From Candidatus Hydrogenedentota bacterium (GTDB taxonomy: Bacteria > Hydrogenedentota > Hydrogenedentia > Hydrogenedentales > SLHB01), in contig JAKPDK010000184.1 of the NCBI GenBank assembly GCA_029552745.1, forward strand, positions 248,001 to 312,000: a stretch of DNA of 64,000 nt, in the 5' to 3' direction. A program made the position numbers and the translations under genes. A model generated the notes under the pieces. It was not told the origin of the DNA. It made no database searches and saw only the letters and a list, made by a program, of their open reading frames with translations. Below, one piece after another: positions 33,365 to 41,865 of this stretch (position 1 is its first letter; each line of letters opens with the position of its first letter).

Positions 33365-33503
33365 GAACAGGCCTAAAAGTTTTTGCTAAAATAACTTGCT
33401 TGCAACTCTCAACATGAAGGGGAACTCGTCTGGATGAACTAGTCTTGAGGCAAACAAACACTTTTGCTCTTGAGAAGGTTGTAATCCATTGAGGAAGTGT
33501 AGA

Positions 33504-35012
33504 ATGTGGCAACCCTTTAGGCCAAAAGAAGATTTGACCGAGCAAGATGTCGAGCTCGGACTACGCATGCTGCTGTGGGACGCCGTGTTCGCTCAAGTCA
33601 TGATGGTATTAACGACGGGAGCATTCCTCATCGGATATGCTTTGATGTTTCAAGCAAACAATACCGTAATCGGATTGTTGGCAGCCGTCAGTCCTTTTTT
33701 TCAGACGCTTCAATTGCCATCAATCTATCTGGTGGAGCGGATTCGGGTGAGAAGAACCATTGCGGTCGTGGGGTTCGGCGCCAGTCGTCTTGCGTTGCTT
33801 GTTCTTGCGTTGTTGCCGTTACTGAAAGTTTCACCCGGCGTTAGTCTGAGCCTTTTCTTGATCTTCTTGTCTTTGCATCATGCTTTTGCTGCCGCGGGTA
33901 ACTGTGCATTCAACTCGTGGCTGCGAGATTTTGTTCCTGCAGACCGACTGGAGCGCTTTTTTGCTCGACGTCTTTCCATCGCCACGTTGGCAGGTGCCGT
34001 CTTGAGTTTTGGCGGTGGCGTCGCAATAGACTGGATCAAAAAAAGTACTATCACCAACGCTGGGACATTTGCTTATGGCTTCTTATTTCTGATCGGCTCC
34101 GTGGCTGGGTTATTATCTGTAATTGCCATTAGTCGGACACCAGAGCCCCAAATGCCACCGACAAAAGTCTCCTCGCTTCGCCCCTTGCTGGCAGAACCGT
34201 TAACGGATATAAACTTTCGAAATCTTCTCATTTTTCTTGCAGTGTGGAGCTTTGCAGTCAATTTCGCAGCCCCCTTCTTTGCGGTATATCTCATTGATCG
34301 TCTTGGCTTGAGCATGACCTTGATCTTGGTATTGTCCGTTTTGAGCCAAATGGCTAATGTGCCATTTTTCGGCATTTGGGGACGCATGGCGGAACGATTC
34401 AGCAACAAGACAGTGATGGTGTTTTGTGTACCCTTGTTCTTTTTGACATTTCTGATGTGGCCCTTCACAACCATGCCTCAACCTCACGCTTTCACAATGC
34501 CGATTCTCATAGTTATCCACATTGTTGGGGGTATCGCCGCCGCAGGGGTTGGACTTTGCGCGGGGAATCTCGCCCTGAAATCGGCTCCTTATGGCAAAGG
34601 CGCCGCCTACCTTGCTGTCAACGCGCTCATTTCAGGTGCAGCAGCAACTGTAGCCCCCATCTTAGCGGGGATGGCTGCTGATGGGTTCAACCGGTATGAG
34701 GCGCGTATTTTGCTCTCACTCATCCAAAGAGAGACATCCGAAACTCTCATCCAATTTCCTATGTTAGATTTAAAAGGCATCGATTTCCTTTTTGTGCTCG
34801 CTTTCATTTTCGGCATCTACAGCGCTCATCGCCTTCTTGCGGTCAGAGAACAAGGGGAAATATCGGAAAAGGTACTGCGAGACGCTATCTATGCCGAGGC
34901 AAGACGTGTCGTGAGACAAGTCTCGACAGTAGCAGGTGTCCGACAAATAGTATCCATTCCCTATGCACCTCTCCAAGTACTCGCCCGCCGCCTCAGTGGG
35001 AATGCCTCGTAA
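33504..35012 (+). CDS. MFS transporter
   Basis: 502 aa from ATG 33504, with GAGGAAG upstream; a TTG at 33489 is in frame but too close to that RBS. About twelve hydrophobic helices are visible, in two blocks separated by a charged segment near residue 220, with a soluble C-terminal tail of about 60 residues (LLAVREQGEISEKVLRDAIY onward). The N-terminus has an unusual acidic EDLTEQDVELGLRMLLWDAVF amphipathic stretch. The substrate cannot be inferred. It is divergent from mraZ and 126 nt upstream of the carotenoid operon. Confidence 0.85.
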   Translation: MWQPFRPKEDLTEQDVELGLRMLLWDAVFAQVMMVLTTGAFLIGYALMFQANNTVIGLLAAVSPFFQTLQLPSIYLVERIRVRRTIAVVGFGASRLALLVLALLPLLKVSPGVSLSLFLIFLSLHHAFAAAGNCAFNSWLRDFVPADRLERFFARRLSIATLAGAVLSFGGGVAIDWIKKSTITNAGTFAYGFLFLIGSVAGLLSVIAISRTPEPQMPPTKVSSLRPLLAEPLTDINFRNLLIFLAVWSFAVNFAAPFFAVYLIDRLGLSMTLILVLSVLSQMANVPFFGIWGRMAERFSNKTVMVFCVPLFFLTFLMWPFTTMPQPHAFTMPILIVIHIVGGIAAAGVGLCAGNLALKSAPYGKGAAYLAVNALISGAAATVAPILAGMAADGFNRYEARILLSLIQRETSETLIQFPMLDLKGIDFLFVLAFIFGIYSAHRLLAVREQGEISEKVLRDAIYAEARRVVRQVSTVAGVRQIVSIPYAPLQVLARRLSGNAS

Positions 35013-35043
35013 CCAAACCTAGTTCCCCCTTCGGAAATACCCA

Positions 35044-35075
35044 ATTCCTGGGAATGGTTTGTCTTAATTGAGACA
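35044..35075 (+). promoter_or_regulatory. Inverted repeats upstream of the carotenoid operon
   Basis: ATTCC (35044-35048) faces GGAAT (35051-35055). TGTCT (35060-35064) faces AGACA (35071-35075) around TAATTG. The second palindrome sits where a -35 region could lie (TTGTCT or TTGAGA). This is a candidate operator for a regulator of crtB; none is encoded nearby. Confidence 0.35.
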
Positions 35076-35138
35076 GTTAAAGTAGGATTAGTTTATGACA
35101 CACAGACAGGGTCGCGGCCATTCCTATAAGGGGCAGTT

Positions 35139-36146
35139 ATGAATTTGAATACGGCAGAAGAATCCACTTGGACGCCTGAGTATTGGATGACATTAGAAAA
35201 CCGTATTCGAAACGACGCGCTTAAGACAAGGTCAGATCGGGATGCGTGGGCGGCGATTGTATCTCAAGCCCGAAAAGTATTGCGCCACTACAGCACGAGT
35301 TTCTTTTTGGTCACACGTTTCTTGCCTTCCCAAAAACGTGAACAGGTGGAAGCCGTATATGCTGCTGTACGTTACCCAGATGAGGTAGTGGATACCTTCC
35401 CATGGGATGACGCCCAACGCAGCGATGCACTTGAACGATGGCGAAAAGCGTATCTGCGTGCTCTAAACATGGGCGAAGCGCGGGAAATGCTGCGTGCGGA
35501 TATCCCGTGTTTTGTGGTTTCGTTTGTGAGGGTCGTCCAAAACGCCAAGATCCCGCATGAGTACTATTTGTCTTTTTTAGAAGCTATGGACCGAGACATA
35601 AGACCGCGACCCTTCGCAAGTCTAGACGAACTGATCTCGTGCTATGTTTACGGTAGCGCTGTGGTGGTGGGGTTCTTCCTTGCCTACATTTACGGTCCCG
35701 CCCAGGAACATGAATTTCCTCGAACGTTGGAAGCTGCGCGCGACCTCGGCATAGCCCTGCAACTTACCAATTTTTTGAGGGACGTCCGGGAGGACTTCAC
35801 GAGAGGCCGTTTGTATCTACCGCTGGACATGCTTCAGGATGAAGGAATAACCGTCCCAAACCCATGCGACAAGAAACAACGGGACGCCTTCAGTCGAACC
35901 ATCTATCGCATGGCGCACATTGCGGAAGAGTACTATCAGCGAGCAGAGAGAAATTTGGACAGTTTTTCCCATGATAGTTTCTCAGCAATTAATGCTTGTC
36001 TGCGTGTGTACCGGCAATTGAACGAGTACATCGCGCGACACTCGGACTCATTTGAGATCAGAAAAAGTGTGCCGTTTTATGCCAAGTTCCGTGTATTGCC
36101 GCCTAGCAAGTATTGGCGCTTGCCGCTTGCCTACCTTAGCAGCTGA
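35139..36146 (+). CDS. crtB: Phytoene/squalene synthase family protein CrtB
   Basis: 335 aa. The first Asp-rich motif is DEVVD (81-85) and the second lies in QLTNFLRDVREDFTRGRLYLP, both binding the Mg-diphosphate of two prenyl diphosphates. SFFLVTRFLPSQKRE matches the family N-terminal helix. It condenses two GGPP (or FPP) head to head. Followed by two CrtI-like genes and CruF, it is the first committed step of a carotenoid pathway. Whether the product is C40 or C30 cannot be told by eye. AAGGGG precedes ATG 35139. Confidence 0.92.
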   Translation: MNLNTAEESTWTPEYWMTLENRIRNDALKTRSDRDAWAAIVSQARKVLRHYSTSFFLVTRFLPSQKREQVEAVYAAVRYPDEVVDTFPWDDAQRSDALERWRKAYLRALNMGEAREMLRADIPCFVVSFVRVVQNAKIPHEYYLSFLEAMDRDIRPRPFASLDELISCYVYGSAVVVGFFLAYIYGPAQEHEFPRTLEAARDLGIALQLTNFLRDVREDFTRGRLYLPLDMLQDEGITVPNPCDKKQRDAFSRTIYRMAHIAEEYYQRAERNLDSFSHDSFSAINACLRVYRQLNEYIARHSDSFEIRKSVPFYAKFRVLPPSKYWRLPLAYLSS

Positions 36147-36187
36147 TTCATGAACCCGTGTACGGATTTATTTCGAGTAGGACTGAC

Positions 36188-37681
36188 ATGTCGCAAAACG
36201 AAATAGCCATAGTCGGTGGGGGGCTTGGGGGTATTAGTGCTGCCGTATACCTCAAGTTGGCTGGTTTCGACGTTTGCCTTTTCGAAAAGAATGAGCGTGT
36301 GGGGGGAAGAGCCAACCGCCTGGAACGTGATGGTTTTATCTTCGATACAGGTCCGTCTTTATTGAATTACCCTTGGGTGTTTCAAGACTTTTTTGCGGCT
36401 GCTGGCAAACGATTGGAAGACTATGTCGAATTGTTGCCCGTTGATCCCGCGTTGATTTTTCGCTGGCCTGACCGCAAGGAATTGATCCTTTCTAGCGACG
36501 TAACTCGATTGCGCGAATCGTTGTACCGATTAGAACCGGAATGCGACGCAGGTCTGATGGCGTTCCTACGCGATGCGCACATCAAATATAAGCTGGCTTT
36601 TGAAAAACTGGTCTCCAAGAATGTCACGAGCCCACTCGATTGGCTAGTAGCGCTTACCCCGCGTGAGATGTCATATGTCACCGTTTGGAGAAGTCTCTAT
36701 TCGGAACTGGGTCGCTTTTTTCGATCTCGGTACATCAAAGAGGCCCTAGGCGCATACGCCATGTATCTCGGGGGCTCACCCTTTGAACTGCCCGGCTTTT
36801 TTTCGATCCTTTCCTATGGGGAATTGGCTTATGGCTTATGGCTTCCCAAACGGGGTATCTACGGTTTGGTGGAAGGGATGGAACGATTAGCCAACGAACT
36901 GGGCGTCGTCATTCGAACGCAAACTCCCGTCGTTGCAATAGAGACCTCTCAGGGACGAGTGCGAGGCCTGCGGCTTGCCGATGGTTCCCGGGAACAATTT
37001 CCTATCGTGCTCTCTAACGTAGACGTCCCGTATACTGATACGTTTTTGCTAAATGGGGATAAGAACTTCCCCAAATTACAAAAACGGGCGAAGCGCATGA
37101 AGATGACCCCCGGCGTATGCACGTTCTATTGGGGCTTGAAAACACCTTTACATAACTTGGCGCATCACACCATTTTCCTACCTGACAATTATAAGAAGAC
37201 CTTTGATGAACTCATGCACGAGGGAAAGATACCAAGTGATATACCGTTCTATGTGAGTGTGCCTTCTGCAACCGACAGGTCACTCGCTCCGCTGGGTGGC
37301 GCTTGCGTTTTTGTGCTTATTCCAACTCCCCGATTGAGTCAATTAGGAGACGTGGACTGGTCAGTCATCCGACAGGACTTGCGTCAACGCGTTCTGAAAC
37401 GTCTCGAAGAAGAGCACTACGCTATAGATCCGGACAGTATCGTTGTTGAAGAGTTCTTTAGTGTTGAAGAATGGCACCGCCGTTACGGTTTATATGATGG
37501 GTCTGCATTTGGCGCTGCCCACACGCTCTTTCAAGTGGGTCCATTTCGTGCGGGAAACCAATCTGCCCAGATTAAGGGACTTTATTATACTGGCGCCAGT
37601 ACGACACCCGGTACGGGCTTGCCCATGGTTGTACTCAGTGGAAAACTGACAGCGGAGCGCGTCGTCGCAAATGTACGTTGA
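36188..37681 (+). CDS. crtI: Phytoene desaturase CrtI-like
   Basis: 497 aa from ATG 36188 (AGTAGGA upstream); an in-frame GTG at 36158 is less likely. The N-terminal FAD motif is IAIVGGGLGGISAAVYL, then FEKNERVGGRANR and FDTGPSLLNYP. The C-terminal signature GLYYTGASTTPGTGLPMVVLS resembles the CrtI type (GAGTHPGAGxP). It introduces successive double bonds into phytoene. It lies 41 nt after crtB and overlaps the alpha/beta hydrolase gene by 11 nt. Confidence 0.92.
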   Translation: MSQNEIAIVGGGLGGISAAVYLKLAGFDVCLFEKNERVGGRANRLERDGFIFDTGPSLLNYPWVFQDFFAAAGKRLEDYVELLPVDPALIFRWPDRKELILSSDVTRLRESLYRLEPECDAGLMAFLRDAHIKYKLAFEKLVSKNVTSPLDWLVALTPREMSYVTVWRSLYSELGRFFRSRYIKEALGAYAMYLGGSPFELPGFFSILSYGELAYGLWLPKRGIYGLVEGMERLANELGVVIRTQTPVVAIETSQGRVRGLRLADGSREQFPIVLSNVDVPYTDTFLLNGDKNFPKLQKRAKRMKMTPGVCTFYWGLKTPLHNLAHHTIFLPDNYKKTFDELMHEGKIPSDIPFYVSVPSATDRSLAPLGGACVFVLIPTPRLSQLGDVDWSVIRQDLRQRVLKRLEEEHYAIDPDSIVVEEFFSVEEWHRRYGLYDGSAFGAAHTLFQVGPFRAGNQSAQIKGLYYTGASTTPGTGLPMVVLSGKLTAERVVANVR

Positions 37682-38432
37682 AAAACAAGGCGAAGGGAGA
37701 AGGACATTTGTCGGCATTCACGGGTGGGCAGGAAATCACCGCACTTTTCGCCGTCTCATGCCGTTTTTGCCCGACGATGCCTGCTTCTATTCGCTAGACC
37801 TTCCGGGATACGGTAGCAGCCCGCCACCACGCGAATGGACGTTCCTTGCCGTTTGTGATCAATTGGAATTATTTCTCAAAGAGCTCCATGAGAAACCCTT
37901 AACGCTGGTGGGAAACTGCGGCGGGGCACTATTTGCCGTAGAATTGGCGAAGCGCCTTTCGGCAGACGTCGGCCGCATTGTATTGATTGATCCTTTCGCG
38001 TTTGCCCCCCTGTATTTCCGTGTGTTCACATGGGGCACTTTTGGCAGATACGCCTATTTTTCGACCTTCGCCAATCCTATCGGGAGATGGTTCACCAACT
38101 CCGCCTTATATAGAAGACGAAGCGCACAGGCAAACTTGACCTCCGCGTTCACAACGGTGAACCATGAGACGGCGCACCGCTATATCTGCTTGATGTGCAG
38201 CATTCGGAGCGCTCGAATCTTTGGGAACGTATCTGTGCCGGCGGACATTGTGTATGGGGAACGCACATTTAAGGCCGTGCGTGCCTCGTTGCCAATCTGG
38301 CGTGAAACGTTGCCCAGCGCACGCTTTCACGAACTCAAAGGCGCTGGTCATGAACCTTTACGGGAAGCCACGAAGGCTCTGTCTCAAGTGATTTTTGAAT
38401 ATGATAACGACGCGATAGCTCTAAAGGAGTGA
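37671..38432 (+). CDS. Alpha/beta hydrolase with cysteine at the nucleophile position
   Basis: 253 aa. The fold is recognisable by the oxyanion motif GIHGWAGN (15-22), DLPGYGSSPPP (43-53), the nucleophile elbow VGNCGG (80-85) and GAGHEPL (224-230). The elbow is G-N-C-G-G, with Cys83 where most members have Ser. The usual G-x-x-D acid motif reads GERT, so the acid residue is unclear. A Cys nucleophile occurs in dienelactone hydrolases. In this carotenoid operon it might be an acyltransferase or esterase on the glycosyl moiety; this is inference only. Confidence 0.85.
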   Translation: MYVEKQGEGRRTFVGIHGWAGNHRTFRRLMPFLPDDACFYSLDLPGYGSSPPPREWTFLAVCDQLELFLKELHEKPLTLVGNCGGALFAVELAKRLSADVGRIVLIDPFAFAPLYFRVFTWGTFGRYAYFSTFANPIGRWFTNSALYRRRSAQANLTSAFTTVNHETAHRYICLMCSIRSARIFGNVSVPADIVYGERTFKAVRASLPIWRETLPSARFHELKGAGHEPLREATKALSQVIFEYDNDAIALKE

Positions 38433-38439
38433 GAAACCA

Positions 38440-39570
38440 TTGCTACTTTTGGGTTGGCTTGTGCTGTTTCCGACGGCTCTGCTTACGGCGCTGGTACTGT
38501 GGAATATGATGTCGTGGAGCCGCGTGGCAACTCATTTCAAAGCAAAAAGCCTACCGTCCGTTTCCATCCTGATCCCCGCTCGTAATGAAGAATCGAACAT
38601 CGAGGACTGCATCGAAAGCGCCCTAGGGGCAGGCGAGAGAGTCTTGGAGATCCTTGTTTATGACGACCATTCCGAAGACAACACAGCAATCACAGTAAAA
38701 AAATATTCCGAAAAAGACCCACGCGTCCGCCTTTTAGCGCCTTTGCCTTTGCCGAAGGGTTGGTGCGGAAAACCCTTCGCCTGTGCGCAACTGGCAGAAA
38801 ATGCCCAAGGAGAGTGGCTATTTTTTCTTGACGCCGACACAAGGGTGACGCGTGCAGGGGCTGATTTTCTGGTTGCTAACGCGTTGGAACGAGAAGTCTC
38901 CTTTCTGGCGTGCTGGCCTAAGATAATATGTTCATCGTTATGGGAAAAACTGTTAATGCCTATGCTGAACTTTTCTGTATTCACGATGTTTCCGGCGAAA
39001 GTTGCCGAGCACGACTTCCGCCCCTCTCTAGGCCTGGCACACGGAGCGTGTCTGCTGATGAAACGCGACGTCTACGGAAAAATAGGCGGGCACGAGGCGG
39101 TGCGTAACGAAATATTCGAAGATACGGCTCTGGCGCGTGTGTGGCGTAAAGCAGGTGAGCGTGGAATCTGTCTGGACGGACAAGACATAGCATCCGTTCG
39201 CATGTATCGTTCGTTTCAGGAGATCTGGTACGGATTTCAAAAGAACTTCTTTCCTTCCTTCAAGCATCCCGTTAATTTCTGGGTGTTTCTTTTCTTCCAT
39301 GGTTGGTGTTTCTTGTCCCCGTTTGTGTTTGCACCACTTGCAACCCTCCTTGCTGCCCCGTCTTGGACGTTATGGGCATCCGTGATGTGCGTTTTCATCA
39401 TGCGGGGCGCCATGGCATTTCGCTTCAGATATCCCTTGTGGTCGTGTTTACTGCATCCGGTTGCTGAGATCCTTCTGCTAGCATTGGGGGTCAGCTCCTG
39501 GTATCGATGTTTCTCAGGAAAAGGAATTGTGTGGAAAGGCAGAGTCTATTCGGGAAACCCGCTTGACTGA
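38440..39570 (+). CDS. Family 2 glycosyltransferase (CrtQ/CruG-like carotenoid glycosyltransferase)
   Basis: 376 aa from TTG 38440 (AAAGGAG upstream). An N-terminal membrane helix (about 2-22) precedes the GT2 domain: SILIPARNEESNIEDCI, VYDDHSEDNT, FFLDADTRV and a RMYRSFQEIWYGFQKNFF motif that replaces the processive QxxRW. Three to four helices follow at the C-terminus. This layout is that of CrtQ and CruG. With cruF in the same operon, transfer of a sugar to a hydroxylated acyclic carotenoid is the likely role. The sugar is unknown. Confidence 0.85.
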   Translation: MLLLGWLVLFPTALLTALVLWNMMSWSRVATHFKAKSLPSVSILIPARNEESNIEDCIESALGAGERVLEILVYDDHSEDNTAITVKKYSEKDPRVRLLAPLPLPKGWCGKPFACAQLAENAQGEWLFFLDADTRVTRAGADFLVANALEREVSFLACWPKIICSSLWEKLLMPMLNFSVFTMFPAKVAEHDFRPSLGLAHGACLLMKRDVYGKIGGHEAVRNEIFEDTALARVWRKAGERGICLDGQDIASVRMYRSFQEIWYGFQKNFFPSFKHPVNFWVFLFFHGWCFLSPFVFAPLATLLAAPSWTLWASVMCVFIMRGAMAFRFRYPLWSCLLHPVAEILLLALGVSSWYRCFSGKGIVWKGRVYSGNPLD

Positions 39571-39595
39571 CCCTTTCCAACAAGGAAGAAAGGAT

Positions 39596-41062
39596 ATGAA
39601 ATTACGGCAAGCCGTTGTGATAGGCGGAGGTCTTGGCGGATTGGCTACAGCGTTGCGGCTCTGCGTACGCGGGTGGCAGGTAGTCTTGTGTGAACAGAAC
39701 ACTCAGCTCGGTGGCAAAATGAATCTGTTTACACAAGATGGATTACGGTTTGATACCGGTCCCTCATTAATTACCATGCCATGGATTTTTCAGGAGCTAT
39801 TCGCTGATGCTGGAGAGGACATAGACTCCTATATCACTTTTGTGCCGGTGCAGCCACTGGGCAAGTATGTATTTTCCGATGGTTCCCAGTTTGTTTACTC
39901 CAGTAGCTTGCCCAAATGGCTGGAAACACTGCAAGCCGTATCCCCCTCAGATGCGGACTCCTTTTTCCGCTACATGCACCTGGGAGCACGTCTTTATCAA
40001 CTTTCAGCCGCCACGTTTTTGCGCCGCCCCATTAGCGCTCCCCCTGACAAGACGACCTTGCATGCCATGTTCCATATGCCTATACGTCACGCTTGGGGAA
40101 ACTATCATCAAACTGTAAAAAGGTTTTTTAGAGATAACCGCCTTCAACAGCTGTTCGATAGATATCCCACCTTTGTCGGCTCTTCACCCTACGAAGTACC
40201 CGCAACTCTGACACTAATACCTTATATCGAATACGCTTTGGGTGGTTTTCATGTACAAGGGGGGCTGTACAAGATAGTAGATGCCCTTGCCTCAATCCTA
40301 AAATCGCGAGGGGTGGTGATTCGAACGGGGACGGCGGTAGCGAGCATAGAACTCTCCGGTCGTTGCGTTCGAGGAGTGACGACTTCATCGGGCGAGTTCA
40401 TTCCCGCTCATGTCGTGGTGCAGAACGGCGATGTATGCACGACCGCCCGGCTACTCGGTAGGCGAGATACGCCGAGAAACATAAAAGACCAGTCCCTTTC
40501 GGGGTTTGTCATGCTACTGACCGTAAGACGGAGTCAACTTCCCCTCGTCCACCATAACGTATTTTTTTCGGCTGATTATCATCAGGAGTTTGAGGCACTT
40601 TGTCGCGAATATCGTTTTCCCGATGACCCGACCGTGTACATTAGCGCCCCGGGTCGAACCGATCCCACGTTGTTAACAGACAATTATGAACCCCTTTTCG
40701 TCATGGCGAACGCGCCTGCAAGGGAAGATATTTGGAATGAGCGAAATATCACCACCGCGCGGCAAAACATTCTGCGACGACTCCGTCAGAGCGGATTGAC
40801 CGACCTCGAAAAACTTGTCGCTCGCGAGCACATCATCACGCCTCAAGATATTGCTCGGCGTGACGGTGCACCGGGCGGCGCAATTTACGGTCAAAACTCT
40901 CATGGATGGCGCAAGGCTTTTTTCAGACCTCCCAACAAAGACCGAACGATTCGCGGTTTGTATTATGTCGGAGGGACAACCCATCCCGGCGGTGGAACTC
41001 CTATTGTACTTTTATCCGCACGTATTGCCGTGGAACTTATAGAACGCTATGAGACTTCTTAA
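39596..41062 (+). CDS. Second CrtI-family oxidoreductase (CrtD- or CrtP/CrtNb-like)
   Basis: 488 aa from ATG 39596 (GAAAGGAT upstream). The FAD motif is VVIGGGLGGLATALRL and FDTGPSLITMPWIFQELF follows. The C-terminal signature GLYYVGGTTHPGGGTPIVLLS has the GG-THPGGGxP form seen in 1-hydroxycarotenoid 3,4-desaturases (CrtD) and diaponeurosporene oxidases, unlike the first CrtI in this operon. Next to cruF, CrtD is the better guess: the 3,4-double bond follows 1,2-hydration. It overlaps cruF by 14 nt. Confidence 0.87.
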   Translation: MKLRQAVVIGGGLGGLATALRLCVRGWQVVLCEQNTQLGGKMNLFTQDGLRFDTGPSLITMPWIFQELFADAGEDIDSYITFVPVQPLGKYVFSDGSQFVYSSSLPKWLETLQAVSPSDADSFFRYMHLGARLYQLSAATFLRRPISAPPDKTTLHAMFHMPIRHAWGNYHQTVKRFFRDNRLQQLFDRYPTFVGSSPYEVPATLTLIPYIEYALGGFHVQGGLYKIVDALASILKSRGVVIRTGTAVASIELSGRCVRGVTTSSGEFIPAHVVVQNGDVCTTARLLGRRDTPRNIKDQSLSGFVMLLTVRRSQLPLVHHNVFFSADYHQEFEALCREYRFPDDPTVYISAPGRTDPTLLTDNYEPLFVMANAPAREDIWNERNITTARQNILRRLRQSGLTDLEKLVAREHIITPQDIARRDGAPGGAIYGQNSHGWRKAFFRPPNKDRTIRGLYYVGGTTHPGGGTPIVLLSARIAVELIERYETS

Positions 41063-41831
41063 TACCTCCTATCGTTTGTTAACAGGTATTTACATCTTCC
41101 TATGGTTGGGAGGGGCATATACGTATCTTTTTGAAGCAGGACCGCCTCCCCAGATGAAATACGTCGGGCCGATTTTTCTTTTGACAGCCCTATCCCTCGT
41201 GGTGGTTGGTTTTCTAAAACGCGATCTATACCAGGGGAGCAGATATGTATGGCATATCCTTTTGGCTGGGCTCATCGGATACGGCTTGGAAGTTCTAGGC
41301 GTGCATACAGGCCTCCCCTTCGGCGGCTATTCTTACACAGATGCGTTTGCACCGCTTTTGTTGAAAGTACCCTTGATCATGATAGGTGCTTGGGCTATCC
41401 TGTCTGCTTATGTAAACAGGTATATGACTGTATTTTCCCAAAACGTTCTAGCGCGGATCCTCGTTGGCAGTGTTTGTCTTGTAATTATCGATTTGGTCCT
41501 TGACCCGGCTGCTGTGGGTCCGATGGGACTTTGGGAGTGGCACAGTTCAGGCAGATACTTCGGCATTCCTTGGACGAATTTTGTCGGGTGGTTTTTTGCC
41601 TCGATACTTGTTTTGTGGGTATTGCAAACCGACGTGGCCGATTGGTGTGCCAGCGCCTCTCTGGGCGCAGTGGGTACCAGTATCGTTCTGTTTTTTGCCC
41701 TGATCAATGCGGCAAATGGTTTGTGGCTGCCTGCTCTGATCGGATTGTGCATAAGCGCCGCCGCAGTCCGTGCAGAATGTTTCTGCCGCAAGAAGTTGCA
41801 TGAGAGACAACGTAGCAGCGGCGGAAGGTAG
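41049..41831 (+). CDS. cruF: CruF-family carotenoid hydratase (PF04240)
   Basis: 260 aa, about seven to eight membrane helices. LPFGGYSYTD, LDPAAVGPMGLWEW and YFGIPWTNFVGWF are characteristic of the CruF / carotenoid biosynthesis protein family (PF04240), which hydrates the 1,2-double bond of acyclic psi-ends in cyanobacteria, Deinococcus and halophiles. Its presence implies a non-cyclised carotenoid end. It is the last carotenoid gene, and no lycopene cyclase is seen in the operon. Confidence 0.9.
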   Translation: MRLLNTSYRLLTGIYIFLWLGGAYTYLFEAGPPPQMKYVGPIFLLTALSLVVVGFLKRDLYQGSRYVWHILLAGLIGYGLEVLGVHTGLPFGGYSYTDAFAPLLLKVPLIMIGAWAILSAYVNRYMTVFSQNVLARILVGSVCLVIIDLVLDPAAVGPMGLWEWHSSGRYFGIPWTNFVGWFFASILVLWVLQTDVADWCASASLGAVGTSIVLFFALINAANGLWLPALIGLCISAAAVRAECFCRKKLHERQRSSGGR

Positions 41832-41865
41832 TCTCTAATTTTTCGCCATTTCTGGAGTTATTATT

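Noticed and set aside
38440-39570. Cellulose-synthase-type processive glycosyltransferase
   Set aside because: The QxxRW motif is absent and a CrtQ/CruG-type motif is present. The operon context is carotenoid.
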